Shown: positions 1 through 8,606 of the stretch, piece after piece
How the letters are laid out: every line of letters starts with the position of its first letter
How positions within the stretch are numbered: position 1 is the stretch's first letter
From: Virgibacillus sp. NKC19-16
GTDB lineage: Bacteria > Bacillota > Bacilli > Bacillales > Amphibacillaceae
Direction of reading: 5' to 3'
Assembly: GCF_021560035.1 (NCBI RefSeq)
Contig: NZ_CP074373.1
Coordinates: forward strand, 1,484,001-1,548,000
DNA length: 64,000 bases
The notes under the pieces: model-generated
What the model saw: only the letters and a program-made list of their open reading frames with translations
Told to the model about the DNA's origin: nothing
The model's database searches: none
Made by a program: the position numbers and the translations under genes

Positions 1-37
1 TGTCAGTTTAGCCCCACCTGAAACGTAAATTGGATTT

Positions 38-74
38 CTTCAGGCAGATGGATGTCTTATCCATCTGCCTGAAG
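38..74. terminator. Strong inverted repeat, probable terminator
   Basis: A perfect 16-bp stem (arms 38-53 and 59-74, arm CTTCAGGCAGATGGAT) with a 5-nt loop lies just past the stop codon of the leftward polymerase gene. The short T-rich tail (TTTACT) is on the plus side, so it may end a rightward gene outside the window, or act in both directions. Confidence 0.6.
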
Positions 75-95
75 TTTACTATGAAGGTATTCGAG

Positions 96-1346
96 TCATG
101 CATAATGCCCGCCAATCTTCTTACTTCGATCCAGCGTAATCCCGGCATCGGTATAGCTTGTCGCACGCAATATAGCGGTTGAGCCGTATTTATCCCGAAT
201 GGCATCCATCACATAGCCGATGTCATTTTTCTTGGGGCGGTCTTCAAACAAGTCCAATTGTGTTTCCCCTTTTTCAAACAGGTTATCCATGGTGACATAG
301 ACATGTCTGATTTTACTTTCTCCATCGTAAAATTGATGGAACAGCTGCATGCACACCTCGTAGATATCCATCGTTACATTGGTGGGGATTGCGATGGACC
401 TTGAGCGGGAGAAACCGCCGCTTGTTTCCTTGGCGTAAGAGATACCAAGATGAATGGTCTTTCCTACTTTATTTGCTGTTCGGGCTCTGCGGCAGACTTC
501 TTCACAAAGATCAAGGATACAGACAGTAACCTCCTCTTTGGAGTAGTCCCGAAGCAAAGATATGCCGTGTCCAAAGCCTTTCTGTTCGTTCTTTGTAAAA
601 TCACCGAATACAGGACTTAAATCAATCCCCCAGGCGTGCCAATACAACTGCTCACCCATGACCCCGAATCGCTTTTTCAAGTGTTCCAGGTTAAATCTGG
701 CGAGTTGTCCAAGTGTGACGATTCCCATTCGATTTAGGTTACGTTTCATCCTGCTGCCGATGCCCCAGATATCTTCAATGGGGGAGGGCCAAAGTTTTTC
801 TTCTACATCCTCGTATTTACACTCGGCAATGCCCGCTTTTTTTGCATGCAAATCCATGACCACTTTGGCGAGGAATTTATTATCACCAATACCAATAGAA
901 GAAGTAATCCCGAAATTTTCCATGATATCCTGCTTGATTTTTCCAGCAACTTCCCAGCGATCTCCGAAAAGTTTTTGCAGGCCGTTTACTGTCACCCAGA
1001 CTTCGTCCACGGAATATGGATGAATAGCTTCTTTCGGTACATAGTTATTGATTAGCTTCGTGATTTCCACTGACACGTGAAGGTAATCAGCCATGTGGGC
1101 GGGAACAATATGAATACCTGGGTCATCCGGCAGCTCAAAGAATCGGCTCACATTACTAATGCCATGTTTTCTTTTTAATTCCGGAGAAGCTGCCAGGACA
1201 ATACTCCCAGACCGATTTGGATCACCAACGACTGCCAGCAACGTTTTCATGGGATCAAGTCCTAATTTAACAGCTTCGACACTTGCATAGAAAGAACGCA
1301 TATCAATGCAAAGCACATCATTACGAGGATACGGGGAATAGTCCAT
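96..1346 (-). CDS. Y-family DNA polymerase, UvrX/YqjW type
   Basis: A translesion DNA polymerase of the Y family that copies past damaged bases during the SOS response. The palm holds the first catalytic Asp in CIDMRSFYASVEA (near residue 15) and the SVDE motif near 112-115; the helix-hairpin-helix region (IWGIGSRMKRNL) and a little-finger domain follow. Near residue 363 the motif QLDLF matches the beta-clamp binding consensus. I place the start at the ATG at 1346 because AAGGTGG lies 9-10 nt before it; a GTG reading 4 codons longer overlaps that ribosome site. Length 416 aa fits UvrX/YqjW of Bacillus rather than the shorter DinB1. A LexA box lies directly upstream, so damage induction is likely. 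Some relatives are on prophages or plasmids, but nothing mobile is visible here. Confidence 0.93.
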   Translation of the reverse strand: MDYSPYPRNDVLCIDMRSFYASVEAVKLGLDPMKTLLAVVGDPNRSGSIVLAASPELKRKHGISNVSRFFELPDDPGIHIVPAHMADYLHVSVEITKLINNYVPKEAIHPYSVDEVWVTVNGLQKLFGDRWEVAGKIKQDIMENFGITSSIGIGDNKFLAKVVMDLHAKKAGIAECKYEDVEEKLWPSPIEDIWGIGSRMKRNLNRMGIVTLGQLARFNLEHLKKRFGVMGEQLYWHAWGIDLSPVFGDFTKNEQKGFGHGISLLRDYSKEEVTVCILDLCEEVCRRARTANKVGKTIHLGISYAKETSGGFSRSRSIAIPTNVTMDIYEVCMQLFHQFYDGESKIRHVYVTMDNLFEKGETQLDLFEDRPKKNDIGYVMDAIRDKYGSTAILRATSYTDAGITLDRSKKIGGHYA

Positions 1347-1364
1347 TGTACTCACCACCTTAAG

Positions 1365-1376
1365 GAACGTTTGTTC
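1365..1376 (-). promoter_or_regulatory. LexA (DinR) operator
   Basis: GAACGTTTGTTC is an exact match to the Bacillus SOS box GAAC-N4-GTTC. It lies 19 nt before the chosen start of the Y-family polymerase, where bound LexA would block transcription. Confidence 0.85.
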
Positions 1377-1477
1377 TTATTGTATGCCAAAGGAAGGAAA
1401 AATAACAATGGTAATTTATTCTTTAGAAGGAATCTAACATATCTTTGTGGAAATACTTAGCAAAGGAGCGTAATAAA

Positions 1478-2839
1478 ATGAAGAATCAGCTAAATCAATA
1501 CATACACAATGAGCCAAAATTAAACGGTGCACTTATTGGGATCAGCATTCGTTCAGCCATAACCGGGGGTAAACTATACGAACGTATTGCAGATACGCGT
1601 CTAGCACCAGCGTCCAATATGAAGCTATTAACAGCGGCAGCCGCACTTTCTGTTTTAGGAGAGGATTATACCTTTTCAACCAACATAGGAACAGATGGAT
1701 CATTGAATGGAAATAAACTCCACGGGAATCTTTATGTAATCGGAAAAGGAGATCCTACATTACTACCAGCTGATTTCGAAAATTTTGCAAAGGAGATTCG
1801 GGCACGGGGAGTAACAGAGATCGAAGGTGATATCATAGGTGATGATACGTGGTATGATAATGTTCGCTTATCCGCAGATTTGAATTGGAGTGATGAGCAT
1901 TATTATTATGGTTCACAAATTTCTGCATTAACAGCTTCCCCAGATGAAGATTATAATTCTGGATCTGTCATTATCGAAGTAGCGCCTGGGAGTGAGGTGG
2001 GAGAAAAACCATTCATAACAGTATCGCCAAAAACTGATTACATACAAATTCAAAATGAAGCAACAATGGTTGGCTCAAATCAAGAAGTCAAGCTAACGAT
2101 TGAGCGTGAACATGGAGGAAACATCATAATAATTAAAGGAACCATTCCTGTGGGAGCAGAAAATAGTCAAGAATGGATTTCAGTATGGGGGCCGACAGGC
2201 TATGCCATGGATCTTTTTCAGCAGGCATTAGACAATGAGGGAATTTCATGGACCGGCAATGTGAAAATCGCACAAGCCCCTGAAAATACGAATCTGTTAA
2301 TTGCTCATAAATCCGTATCTTTAGCAGAATTACTCGTACCATTTATGAAATTAAGCAACAATGGGCATGCGGAAATTTTGGTGAAAGAAATGGGAAAGGT
2401 TGTACATGGCGTAGGAAGCTGGGAAAAAGGAATAGAAGGCATGGAGGCGGAGCTGCGCAAGTTTGGTGTGAATACAGATACGATTTCGATCAGAGATGGA
2501 TCCGGAATTTCCCATTTTAATTTAATCCCACCGAATGAGATTACAGAACTTTTATTAGCTATTCAAGATGAAGAATGGTTTCCTGCCTATTTAAACGCAT
2601 TGCCTGTTGCGGGAGTGGAAGATCGTATGATAGGTGGAACGCTAGGAGATCGAATGCACGGACTTTCCGTTCAAGCAAAAACAGGTACTATACACGGTGC
2701 GAGCACATTATCAGGTTATATAGCTACGCTTACCGAGGGAAGGCTTTTATTTTCCATCATGATTAATAATTTGTTGGATGAAGATGAGGGGAAGGTCATT
2801 GAGGATGCGTTGTTGGAGATAATTGGCGATGAGGGGTAG
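1478..2839 (+). CDS. PBP4/DacB-type D-Ala-D-Ala carboxypeptidase (peptidase S13)
   Basis: A serine DD-peptidase family protein of 453 aa. All three penicillin-binding motifs are visible: SxxK as SNMK at 46-49, SxN as SNN near 292, and KTGT at 401-404. Known members trim or cut stem peptides in peptidoglycan outside the cell. The start at 1478 is chosen for AAAGGAG 9 nt upstream; an in-frame ATG 11 codons earlier has no ribosome site. Odd point: neither start gives a hydrophobic signal peptide, although S13 enzymes normally work outside the membrane. Either export is non-classical, the substrate is cytoplasmic, or the leader was lost. It stands alone, between the divergent polymerase gene and katE. 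Confidence 0.85.
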   Translation: MKNQLNQYIHNEPKLNGALIGISIRSAITGGKLYERIADTRLAPASNMKLLTAAAALSVLGEDYTFSTNIGTDGSLNGNKLHGNLYVIGKGDPTLLPADFENFAKEIRARGVTEIEGDIIGDDTWYDNVRLSADLNWSDEHYYYGSQISALTASPDEDYNSGSVIIEVAPGSEVGEKPFITVSPKTDYIQIQNEATMVGSNQEVKLTIEREHGGNIIIIKGTIPVGAENSQEWISVWGPTGYAMDLFQQALDNEGISWTGNVKIAQAPENTNLLIAHKSVSLAELLVPFMKLSNNGHAEILVKEMGKVVHGVGSWEKGIEGMEAELRKFGVNTDTISIRDGSGISHFNLIPPNEITELLLAIQDEEWFPAYLNALPVAGVEDRMIGGTLGDRMHGLSVQAKTGTIHGASTLSGYIATLTEGRLLFSIMINNLLDEDEGKVIEDALLEIIGDEG

Positions 2840-3052
2840 CATAGAGCACTTCTCTATGTGCCTGAATCTTCGGCAAAGGAGCCAAGGTGGAAGCATAGAA
2901 CGACTCGAAGCCTTGTCAAAAGTAGTCAGCGCTAAATAACGATTTTGGGATAGAACGTAAGACAGAACTGCCGCTATTTTAATGTTCTACATCCTGTGAA
3001 AACGCATATGTATATGAGTGGTTAACTATTTAGAATTGGGGTGTGAGATCAC

Positions 3053-5116
3053 ATGGATGAGAAGTCATCTTCAGAAAACAACCGGCATGTGGGCCAAAAT
3101 GCTAAACAGGAACAGTTAAATAAGTACCGCATATCAAATTATGGGGAACCAATGACGACACAGGAAGGGAAAAAAAGATCACAAGACCAGGATCAATTAA
3201 AAGCCGGTATACGTGGCCCTTCATTGCGTCAGGATTATGAGTTTTTTGAAAAAATGTCACATTTTGGACATGAAGAAATACCGGAAAGAGTAGTTCATGC
3301 AAGAGGTTACAGTGCGCATGGAGAATTTGAATGTTATCAGTCCATGAAACATGTGACAAAAGCAGGATTCTTACAGGAAGCGGGTAAAAAGACACCATTG
3401 ACTACCCGTTTTTCTACAGTACAGGGGGCTAAAGGATCTTATGATACGGCAAGGGATTTACGTTGCCAGGGAGTGAAATTGTATACAGAAGAAGGAAATG
3501 TCGATCTGACAACGATTGCGATGCCTGTATTAATTAATCAAGACGCGATGAAGTTCCCAGATGCAATGCATGCTTACCAATCGAAACAGGATGATGATAT
3601 ACCAACGGCGAGTGGTGCACACGATCTATTTTGGGATTATGTGGCCAATAACCATGAAGCACTTCATATGGTGCAGTGGATCATGACTGATCGTGGTATT
3701 TTAAAAAACTATCGAGTAATGGAATCGTGGTCCATTAATACGTACCTATTTGTTAATGAACAAATGAAAGCGACTTTTGTGCGATATGTTTGGAAGCCTG
3801 TCCTTGGTGTCCAATCCCTTCTTCAGGATGAGGCACTGACAATCGGAGGACTCGATCCGGATTATCATCGTCGGGATCTCAGGGAGGCGATCGACAATGG
3901 TGCTTACCCTGAATATGAATTAGGTGTTCAGCTAATTCCATTGGAGGATGAATTTAAATACGACTTTGATATTCTCGATCCTGCAAAGTTTTGGCCTGAA
4001 GAGCTCATCCCTGTTGAAATTATCGGGAAAATGACATTAAATAAAAATATTGATAATTACTTTACGGAGTCTGAACAAGTCGCATTTAACCCTGCAAATG
4101 TCGTTCCGGGAATTGATTTTTCAAATGATCCTGTCTTGCAGGGAAGGTTAATGGCATATAGAGATACACAACAACATCGACTTGGCAGCGCCAATTACAC
4201 TGAATTACCTATAAATAAGCCACTTTGCCCGTTTCACAATAATCAGCGACGAGGCTATATGAGACAACGAATCGATGTTGATCAGGTAAACTATCATCAA
4301 AATTCCTTAGCGAATAACACGCCGTACACGGTGCCCCCAGAAGAAGGCGGTTATGTAAGTTATCCAGCGAAAGTTGAAGGCTACAAGATTAGAGCGAGAA
4401 GTGATTCGTTCAAAGATTACTTTACACAACCGAGGATTTTATGGAATAGTTTGACACCTATCGAAAAACAGCATACGATCAGTGGGTTTAGCTATCAACT
4501 CGGAAAAGTAAAAAGCGAATCTGTTCGCCAGCAAAACGTCAATATCCTAGTCAACGTGGATAAGGAAATGGCTTGCATCATCGCTGATAATATTGGTGTA
4601 GACCGCCCAAGTGGATCCAATGTCCCTGTTTCCACAAGTTACCCATCTCTTAGCCAGTACAGTACACCAAAATATGCTTATACGCAAAAAGTAGGAGTAC
4701 TGATTGGCAATGGCTTTAATAGTAATGAGGTGACGAGTGTACTTAATTACCTGCAGCAACGTGGGGTATTTATTGACATTGTCAGTGATCAACTTGGTAC
4801 GGTAACAGGAGCGGATGGCACAAACCTCAAAGTTGAGGCAACATTTCTTACCATGAGCCCTTACCTGTATGACGCACTTTACGTCGTTGGTGGAAGTTCA
4901 AAAAATGAGGAAAGATTCAGCCAGGATATCATGACTTATGTAAGTCAAGCATACAAACATTATAAACCTATAGGTGTTGCAACGACTGGGGAGCCATATA
5001 TTCAAAAGTCGAGTAAAAATAATTTTGCTGGAGTGGTTTTTGCCGATAATAATTCAGACTTCGGAGAGGATTTTGTTTCAGCTATTGCGCAGCAGCGTTT
5101 TTGGGATAGAAAATAG
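3053..5116 (+). CDS. katE: Large-subunit catalase (KatE/HPII type)
   Basis: Heme catalase that splits hydrogen peroxide to water and oxygen in the cytoplasm. At 687 aa it is of the large clade-2 type. The distal-heme histidine lies in RVVHARGYSAHGEFE (near 82), and the proximal heme-binding tyrosine in RLMAYRDTQQHRLG (near 367). The last 150 residues (from VGVLIGNGFNSNEV) form the DJ-1/PfpI-like C-terminal domain typical of this clade. The start ATG follows a GGGGTGTGA ribosome site. In Bacillus subtilis the homologue is under general stress control; I could not find a convincing sigma-B promoter in front of this copy. It stands as a single gene closed by a shared terminator. Confidence 0.95.
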   Translation: MDEKSSSENNRHVGQNAKQEQLNKYRISNYGEPMTTQEGKKRSQDQDQLKAGIRGPSLRQDYEFFEKMSHFGHEEIPERVVHARGYSAHGEFECYQSMKHVTKAGFLQEAGKKTPLTTRFSTVQGAKGSYDTARDLRCQGVKLYTEEGNVDLTTIAMPVLINQDAMKFPDAMHAYQSKQDDDIPTASGAHDLFWDYVANNHEALHMVQWIMTDRGILKNYRVMESWSINTYLFVNEQMKATFVRYVWKPVLGVQSLLQDEALTIGGLDPDYHRRDLREAIDNGAYPEYELGVQLIPLEDEFKYDFDILDPAKFWPEELIPVEIIGKMTLNKNIDNYFTESEQVAFNPANVVPGIDFSNDPVLQGRLMAYRDTQQHRLGSANYTELPINKPLCPFHNNQRRGYMRQRIDVDQVNYHQNSLANNTPYTVPPEEGGYVSYPAKVEGYKIRARSDSFKDYFTQPRILWNSLTPIEKQHTISGFSYQLGKVKSESVRQQNVNILVNVDKEMACIIADNIGVDRPSGSNVPVSTSYPSLSQYSTPKYAYTQKVGVLIGNGFNSNEVTSVLNYLQQRGVFIDIVSDQLGTVTGADGTNLKVEATFLTMSPYLYDALYVVGGSSKNEERFSQDIMTYVSQAYKHYKPIGVATTGEPYIQKSSKNNFAGVVFADNNSDFGEDFVSAIAQQRFWDRK

Positions 5117-5148
5117 GGTGGAAGTAAAACATAAAAATAGAAGTTTAA

Positions 5149-5180
5149 AAGAGGTAGACCGTAGATAAGGTCTACCTCTT
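5149..5180. terminator. Bidirectional terminator between katE and amidase
   Basis: A perfect 12-bp stem (AAGAGGTAGACC, arms 5149-5160 and 5169-5180) with an 8-nt loop between two converging genes. The T-richer tail is on the minus strand, so it serves the amidase operon best. Confidence 0.75.
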
Positions 5181-5184
5181 AGCA

Positions 5185-6585
5185 TTAATAACCGATTTTA
5201 GGCATTTTCCCATCCAGTGGGTCTGTGCATTCCCATGCATAGCCGGCTTGGAGCAATAATTTTTCAGAAAGGTGATTGCCCATGAGTTGCATGCCGATTG
5301 GGAGCCCCTTTGATGATAAGCCAATTGGAACGGACAAGCTTGGTATTGCGGCCAAGTTTGCAGGGACAGTAAATGGCATGGCGCGCTCTGTTAGGTCAAG
5401 ATTCTGCTCTACCCAGTTAGGCTCAAACTGTGGTGCGGTGATCGGAAGGGAAGGTCCAGCCAAAACGTCGATGCCCGAAAAGACCTTTTTCAATGCTTTT
5501 ACCAATACGCGACGGATTTGCTGTGAGTCCACGTATTGTGTGGTAGTTATTAGAGTGCCTGCTTCAAGCTGGATACGGTCATCGGGGCCAAATCCTTCGG
5601 GGTTCGCTTGCAGCATACCGTGATGATAACTGGCTCCTTCTCCCATCACAATAACATAACCGGCATAACTAGCCATATTCAACTCGGGGATGTCTACTTC
5701 CATAACTGTTGCACCCAACTCTTCAAGCTTCCGGGTGGCCTTTCTAAAGATGAGCTCAACATCCGGTTCCAAGCCTTGTAAAAAGAAACCTGGAATGCCG
5801 ATGCGAAGCCCTTTGACGCCTTTATTCAGATCTTTTACATAATCGGGAACGTTTGCTTTAATACTGCCAGGATCGTTTGCGTCATACCCGGCCATATGGT
5901 TCATCATTAAGGCAAGATCGGATACCGAACGCGCCATTGGCCCAACATGATCCATGGAACGCGCTGTTGGGGTAATGCCGTGTGCACTGACAAGCCCGTA
6001 TGTTGGTTTCAAACCATACACACCGCACATGGATGCCGGGTTTCGAATGGATCCGTAAGTATCGCTTCCTGTAGCAATTGTTGTCAATCCCGCTGCCAAA
6101 GCCGCTGCACTGCCACCGCTGGATCCGCCTGTCACATGACCAGGATTCCATGGGTTTCGTGCGCTTCCATAAAATGGATTGATATTGGACGGTCCTATCG
6201 CAAATTCACTCAAATTCAATTTTCCCGTCATAACGCCACCGAATCCGAGCAATTTTTCAACTACTGTAGCATTTATGTCGGGGTGAAAATCATCCAGCAT
6301 CTTTGACCCAACTGTTGTCCGGATACCTCTGGTGTGCATATTATCTTTTATACCAATCGGGATACCGTGCAGCGGGCCGCGGTAAAAATTGTTCATGATT
6401 TCCTTTTCAGCACATTGGGCTTGTTGCAATGCCAGTTCGTTTAGTGGGGTAATATAAGAATTGACCTTTGGTTCCAACTTCTCCATTCTTTTAAGGATTG
6501 CTTCAGTTAATTCGACGGGGGATAGTTTTTTTTCCTCGATTAACGGTGCCAATTCACTTGCGGTATAAAAGCTTAGTTCAGTCAA
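5185..6585 (-). CDS. Amidase signature enzyme (GatA-like)
   Basis: Amide hydrolase of the amidase-signature family, 466 aa. The Ser-cisSer-Lys triad is clear: Lys80 in GIPIGIKDN, Ser155 in TGGSSGGS and Ser179 in GSDTYGSIR. The substrate cannot be told; there is no gatC or gatB beside it, so it is unlikely to be the tRNA amidotransferase subunit. I choose the TTG at 6585: GGAGG lies 8 nt before it, and it overlaps the stop codon of the small upstream gene, which suggests translational coupling. A reading frame open to 6660 would run through that gene and lacks homology. It is the last gene of a three-gene leftward operon with two small unknown proteins. Confidence 0.9.
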   Translation of the reverse strand: MTELSFYTASELAPLIEEKKLSPVELTEAILKRMEKLEPKVNSYITPLNELALQQAQCAEKEIMNNFYRGPLHGIPIGIKDNMHTRGIRTTVGSKMLDDFHPDINATVVEKLLGFGGVMTGKLNLSEFAIGPSNINPFYGSARNPWNPGHVTGGSSGGSAAALAAGLTTIATGSDTYGSIRNPASMCGVYGLKPTYGLVSAHGITPTARSMDHVGPMARSVSDLALMMNHMAGYDANDPGSIKANVPDYVKDLNKGVKGLRIGIPGFFLQGLEPDVELIFRKATRKLEELGATVMEVDIPELNMASYAGYVIVMGEGASYHHGMLQANPEGFGPDDRIQLEAGTLITTTQYVDSQQIRRVLVKALKKVFSGIDVLAGPSLPITAPQFEPNWVEQNLDLTERAMPFTVPANLAAIPSLSVPIGLSSKGLPIGMQLMGNHLSEKLLLQAGYAWECTDPLDGKMPKIGY

Positions 6586-6766
6586 ATTGAACGACCTCCG
6601 GGTCAACAACAACCAACGGTATTTCTTTATGCAAATTGTTGTTAGCTTTAACGGGGGCATGGGCTCGCTCTATCGTTAGCAGCAATTTTTGTATATAAGG
6701 AAGATCTGCCTCTATTACTGGTATACCCTGTCGTTTCAACTGCTCCTTAATACGTTTTTGCTCCAT
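6578..6766 (-). CDS. Small hypothetical protein upstream of amidase
   Basis: A 62-aa protein I do not recognise. It has a good ribosome site (AAAGGAGG, 7 nt before ATG). The first half is basic and probably helical (EQKRIKEQLKRQG, then IQKLLLTIERAH), the second half extended. Its stop codon overlaps the TTG start of the amidase, so both are made from one message. Size and place recall GatC-like helper proteins of amidases, but no sequence motif supports that. Confidence 0.7.
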   Translation of the reverse strand: MEQKRIKEQLKRQGIPVIEADLPYIQKLLLTIERAHAPVKANNNLHKEIPLVVVDPEVVQFD

Positions 6767-6779
6767 ATTGACGCCTCCT

Positions 6780-7004
6780 TTAGGACAATGAATAATAATT
6801 TTTAGGGTTTATATAATTTACTTTCTTTTGATTCGGGTAGTTATGTGCAAGAACAAAATCATCCGGCTTTTCCTGCCAGTATGGTTGCTTCATCCAATCA
6901 TGACCAACCGCTGTATTATATGGAATCATATAGACCGGAAAATACGGTGTCACGTGTGGTAAAGCGGGGAAATGTGTAGTCATATATGCATTATTATGAT
7001 ACAA
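6780..7004 (-). CDS. Small Tyr/Pro/His-rich hypothetical protein
   Basis: A 74-aa protein with 9 tyrosines and many His, Pro and Asn residues and no membrane segment; not recognised. The TTG start at 7004 is preferred because AAAGGGTGA lies about 5 nt upstream; the alternative ATG at 6983 has none. Its 13-nt distance from the next gene places it first in the amidase operon. The composition resembles small spore-coat proteins, which is only a hint. Confidence 0.6.
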   Translation of the reverse strand: MYHNNAYMTTHFPALPHVTPYFPVYMIPYNTAVGHDWMKQPYWQEKPDDFVLAHNYPNQKKVNYINPKNYYSLS

Positions 7005-7172
7005 ACGATCACCCTTTCTTTAAAATGCATTCAATGCCACTGTATGCATAAGCCCAAATTTATGGAACTTTTCCAATCGAATGCTTTTCCAACCTATTTC
7101 GTTTAAAGATAGAAAATTAGGGAATAAAGTTAAAAATTGCTTTAAATACATACATGAATTGGAGTTTTTCAT

Positions 7173-8588
7173 ATGACGCCTGAGCAGATAGGATTTACAT
7201 TATTATATTTAGGGGTATTTCTTCTTATCGGAAAATGGATTCGTGTACGCGTGAATTGGCTGCAAAATCTGTTTCTCCCATCCTCCGTCATTGGGGGGTT
7301 TTTAGCGCTACTATTGGGGCCACAGGTTCTCGGGAAGATAATGGGAAATTTTGTAGATGAAGACTCGTTTTGGACTACTGGCCTTATGACTCCTGAAGTG
7401 ATGGAGGTTTGGGGAGCTTTGCCGGGGTTAATGATTAATGTTGTCTTTGCGACATTATTTTTAGGGGCAACCATTCCGAGTTTGAAAAAAATATGGAATA
7501 TTGGTGGACCGCAACTTTCATTTGGTTGGACGATTGGCTGGGGACAATATGTAATTGGTATTTTACTTGCTATCCTTGTTTTGTCTCCGTTCTTTGGATT
7601 GCCACCAATGGCAGGTGCGCTAATTGAGGTAGCATTTGAAGGTGGTCATGGTACAGCTGCGGGGATGCAAGGGACATTTGAAGAACTTGGATTTGCTGAG
7701 GGTTATGATCTTGCTGTTGGGTTAGCCACTGTTGGTATTCTCTCTGGTGTAATTATAGGGATTATCCTGATTAACTGGGCGATACGTAAAGAAAAGACGA
7801 ATGTCATCAAGGATGTTAAAGGGTTTTCTACCTTGAGAAAGCAGGGGATAATGGAATTTGAAAAGAGGGATCCGGCCGCAAAAATGACGGTTCGCCCGGA
7901 ATCTATTGAGCCACTTTCGTTGCACTTTGCGGTTGTTGGTTTGGCTGTATTAGTAGGTTGGTTACTCCTGCAATTTTTGATTTGGCTGGAAGGTGCAACA
8001 TGGGGTGCTTTTACTGATTCTGAATTTATGACATACATCCCCTTGTTCCCGCTGGCGATGATTGGCGGTATCCTTCTGCAGATTTTCTTTAATAAAATAG
8101 ATAATACCGAGCTTATTGACCGTCAAATGATGAACCGGATTCAAGGATTTTCACTTGATATATTAATCTTGACAGCGATTGCCACTGTTTCACTTGATGT
8201 TATCGGTCAATATATTGTTCCGTTTTTACTACTGGCAGGGGCAGGAATAGCATGGAACGTATTTGGCTTTCTTGTATTGGCTCCACGAATGATACCGACA
8301 TACTGGTTTGAACGCGGTATCGGAGATTACGGCCAATCAATGGGGATAACGGCAACAGGGTTATTGCTGATGCGAATAGCCGATCCTGAAAACCAATCAC
8401 CTGCATTTGAAGGTTTTGGTTATAAGCAATTGTTATACGAACCATTTCTTGGTGGTGGGCTTGTAACAGCCTTATCTGTACCACTGATTTATCAACTTGG
8501 CGCTATACCATTTCTTATTTTAGCAGCAGTTATGTGCATCACTGGTGCATTAGTCGGATTACTATACTTTGGTAAAAAGAAATCATGA
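7173..8588 (+). CDS. Sodium:glutamate symporter (GltS family)
   Basis: Membrane carrier of the GltS/ESS family that takes up glutamate with sodium ions. The 471-aa protein has about 11 hydrophobic segments, beginning at residue 5, and two similar halves each with Gly-rich re-entrant stretches (SSVIGGFLALLLGP in the first; GITATGLLLMR in the second). The ATG follows TTGGAG at a normal distance. It is followed 18 nt later by a Na+/H+ antiporter gene, so the pair probably couples sodium-driven uptake with sodium export. Glutamate is also a common osmolyte precursor in halotolerant bacilli; that link is inference. Confidence 0.88.
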   Translation: MTPEQIGFTLLYLGVFLLIGKWIRVRVNWLQNLFLPSSVIGGFLALLLGPQVLGKIMGNFVDEDSFWTTGLMTPEVMEVWGALPGLMINVVFATLFLGATIPSLKKIWNIGGPQLSFGWTIGWGQYVIGILLAILVLSPFFGLPPMAGALIEVAFEGGHGTAAGMQGTFEELGFAEGYDLAVGLATVGILSGVIIGIILINWAIRKEKTNVIKDVKGFSTLRKQGIMEFEKRDPAAKMTVRPESIEPLSLHFAVVGLAVLVGWLLLQFLIWLEGATWGAFTDSEFMTYIPLFPLAMIGGILLQIFFNKIDNTELIDRQMMNRIQGFSLDILILTAIATVSLDVIGQYIVPFLLLAGAGIAWNVFGFLVLAPRMIPTYWFERGIGDYGQSMGITATGLLLMRIADPENQSPAFEGFGYKQLLYEPFLGGGLVTALSVPLIYQLGAIPFLILAAVMCITGALVGLLYFGKKKS

Positions 8589-8606
8589 TTATAGGAGGTA
8601 GCCTAA

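Noticed and set aside
2941-3052. Sigma-B promoter before katE
   Set aside because: GGGATA at 2947 and GTTAAC at 3021 have no partner box at the right distance; the GGGGTG near 3037 is the ribosome site.
6585-6660. Longer amidase start at 6660
   Set aside because: The added 25 residues come from the overlapping small gene in another frame and have no ribosome site.
7034-7066. Sigma-E promoter before the 74-aa gene
   Set aside because: CATACA is present on the minus strand, but the only -35-like block (CATAAAT) is two or more bases too near.
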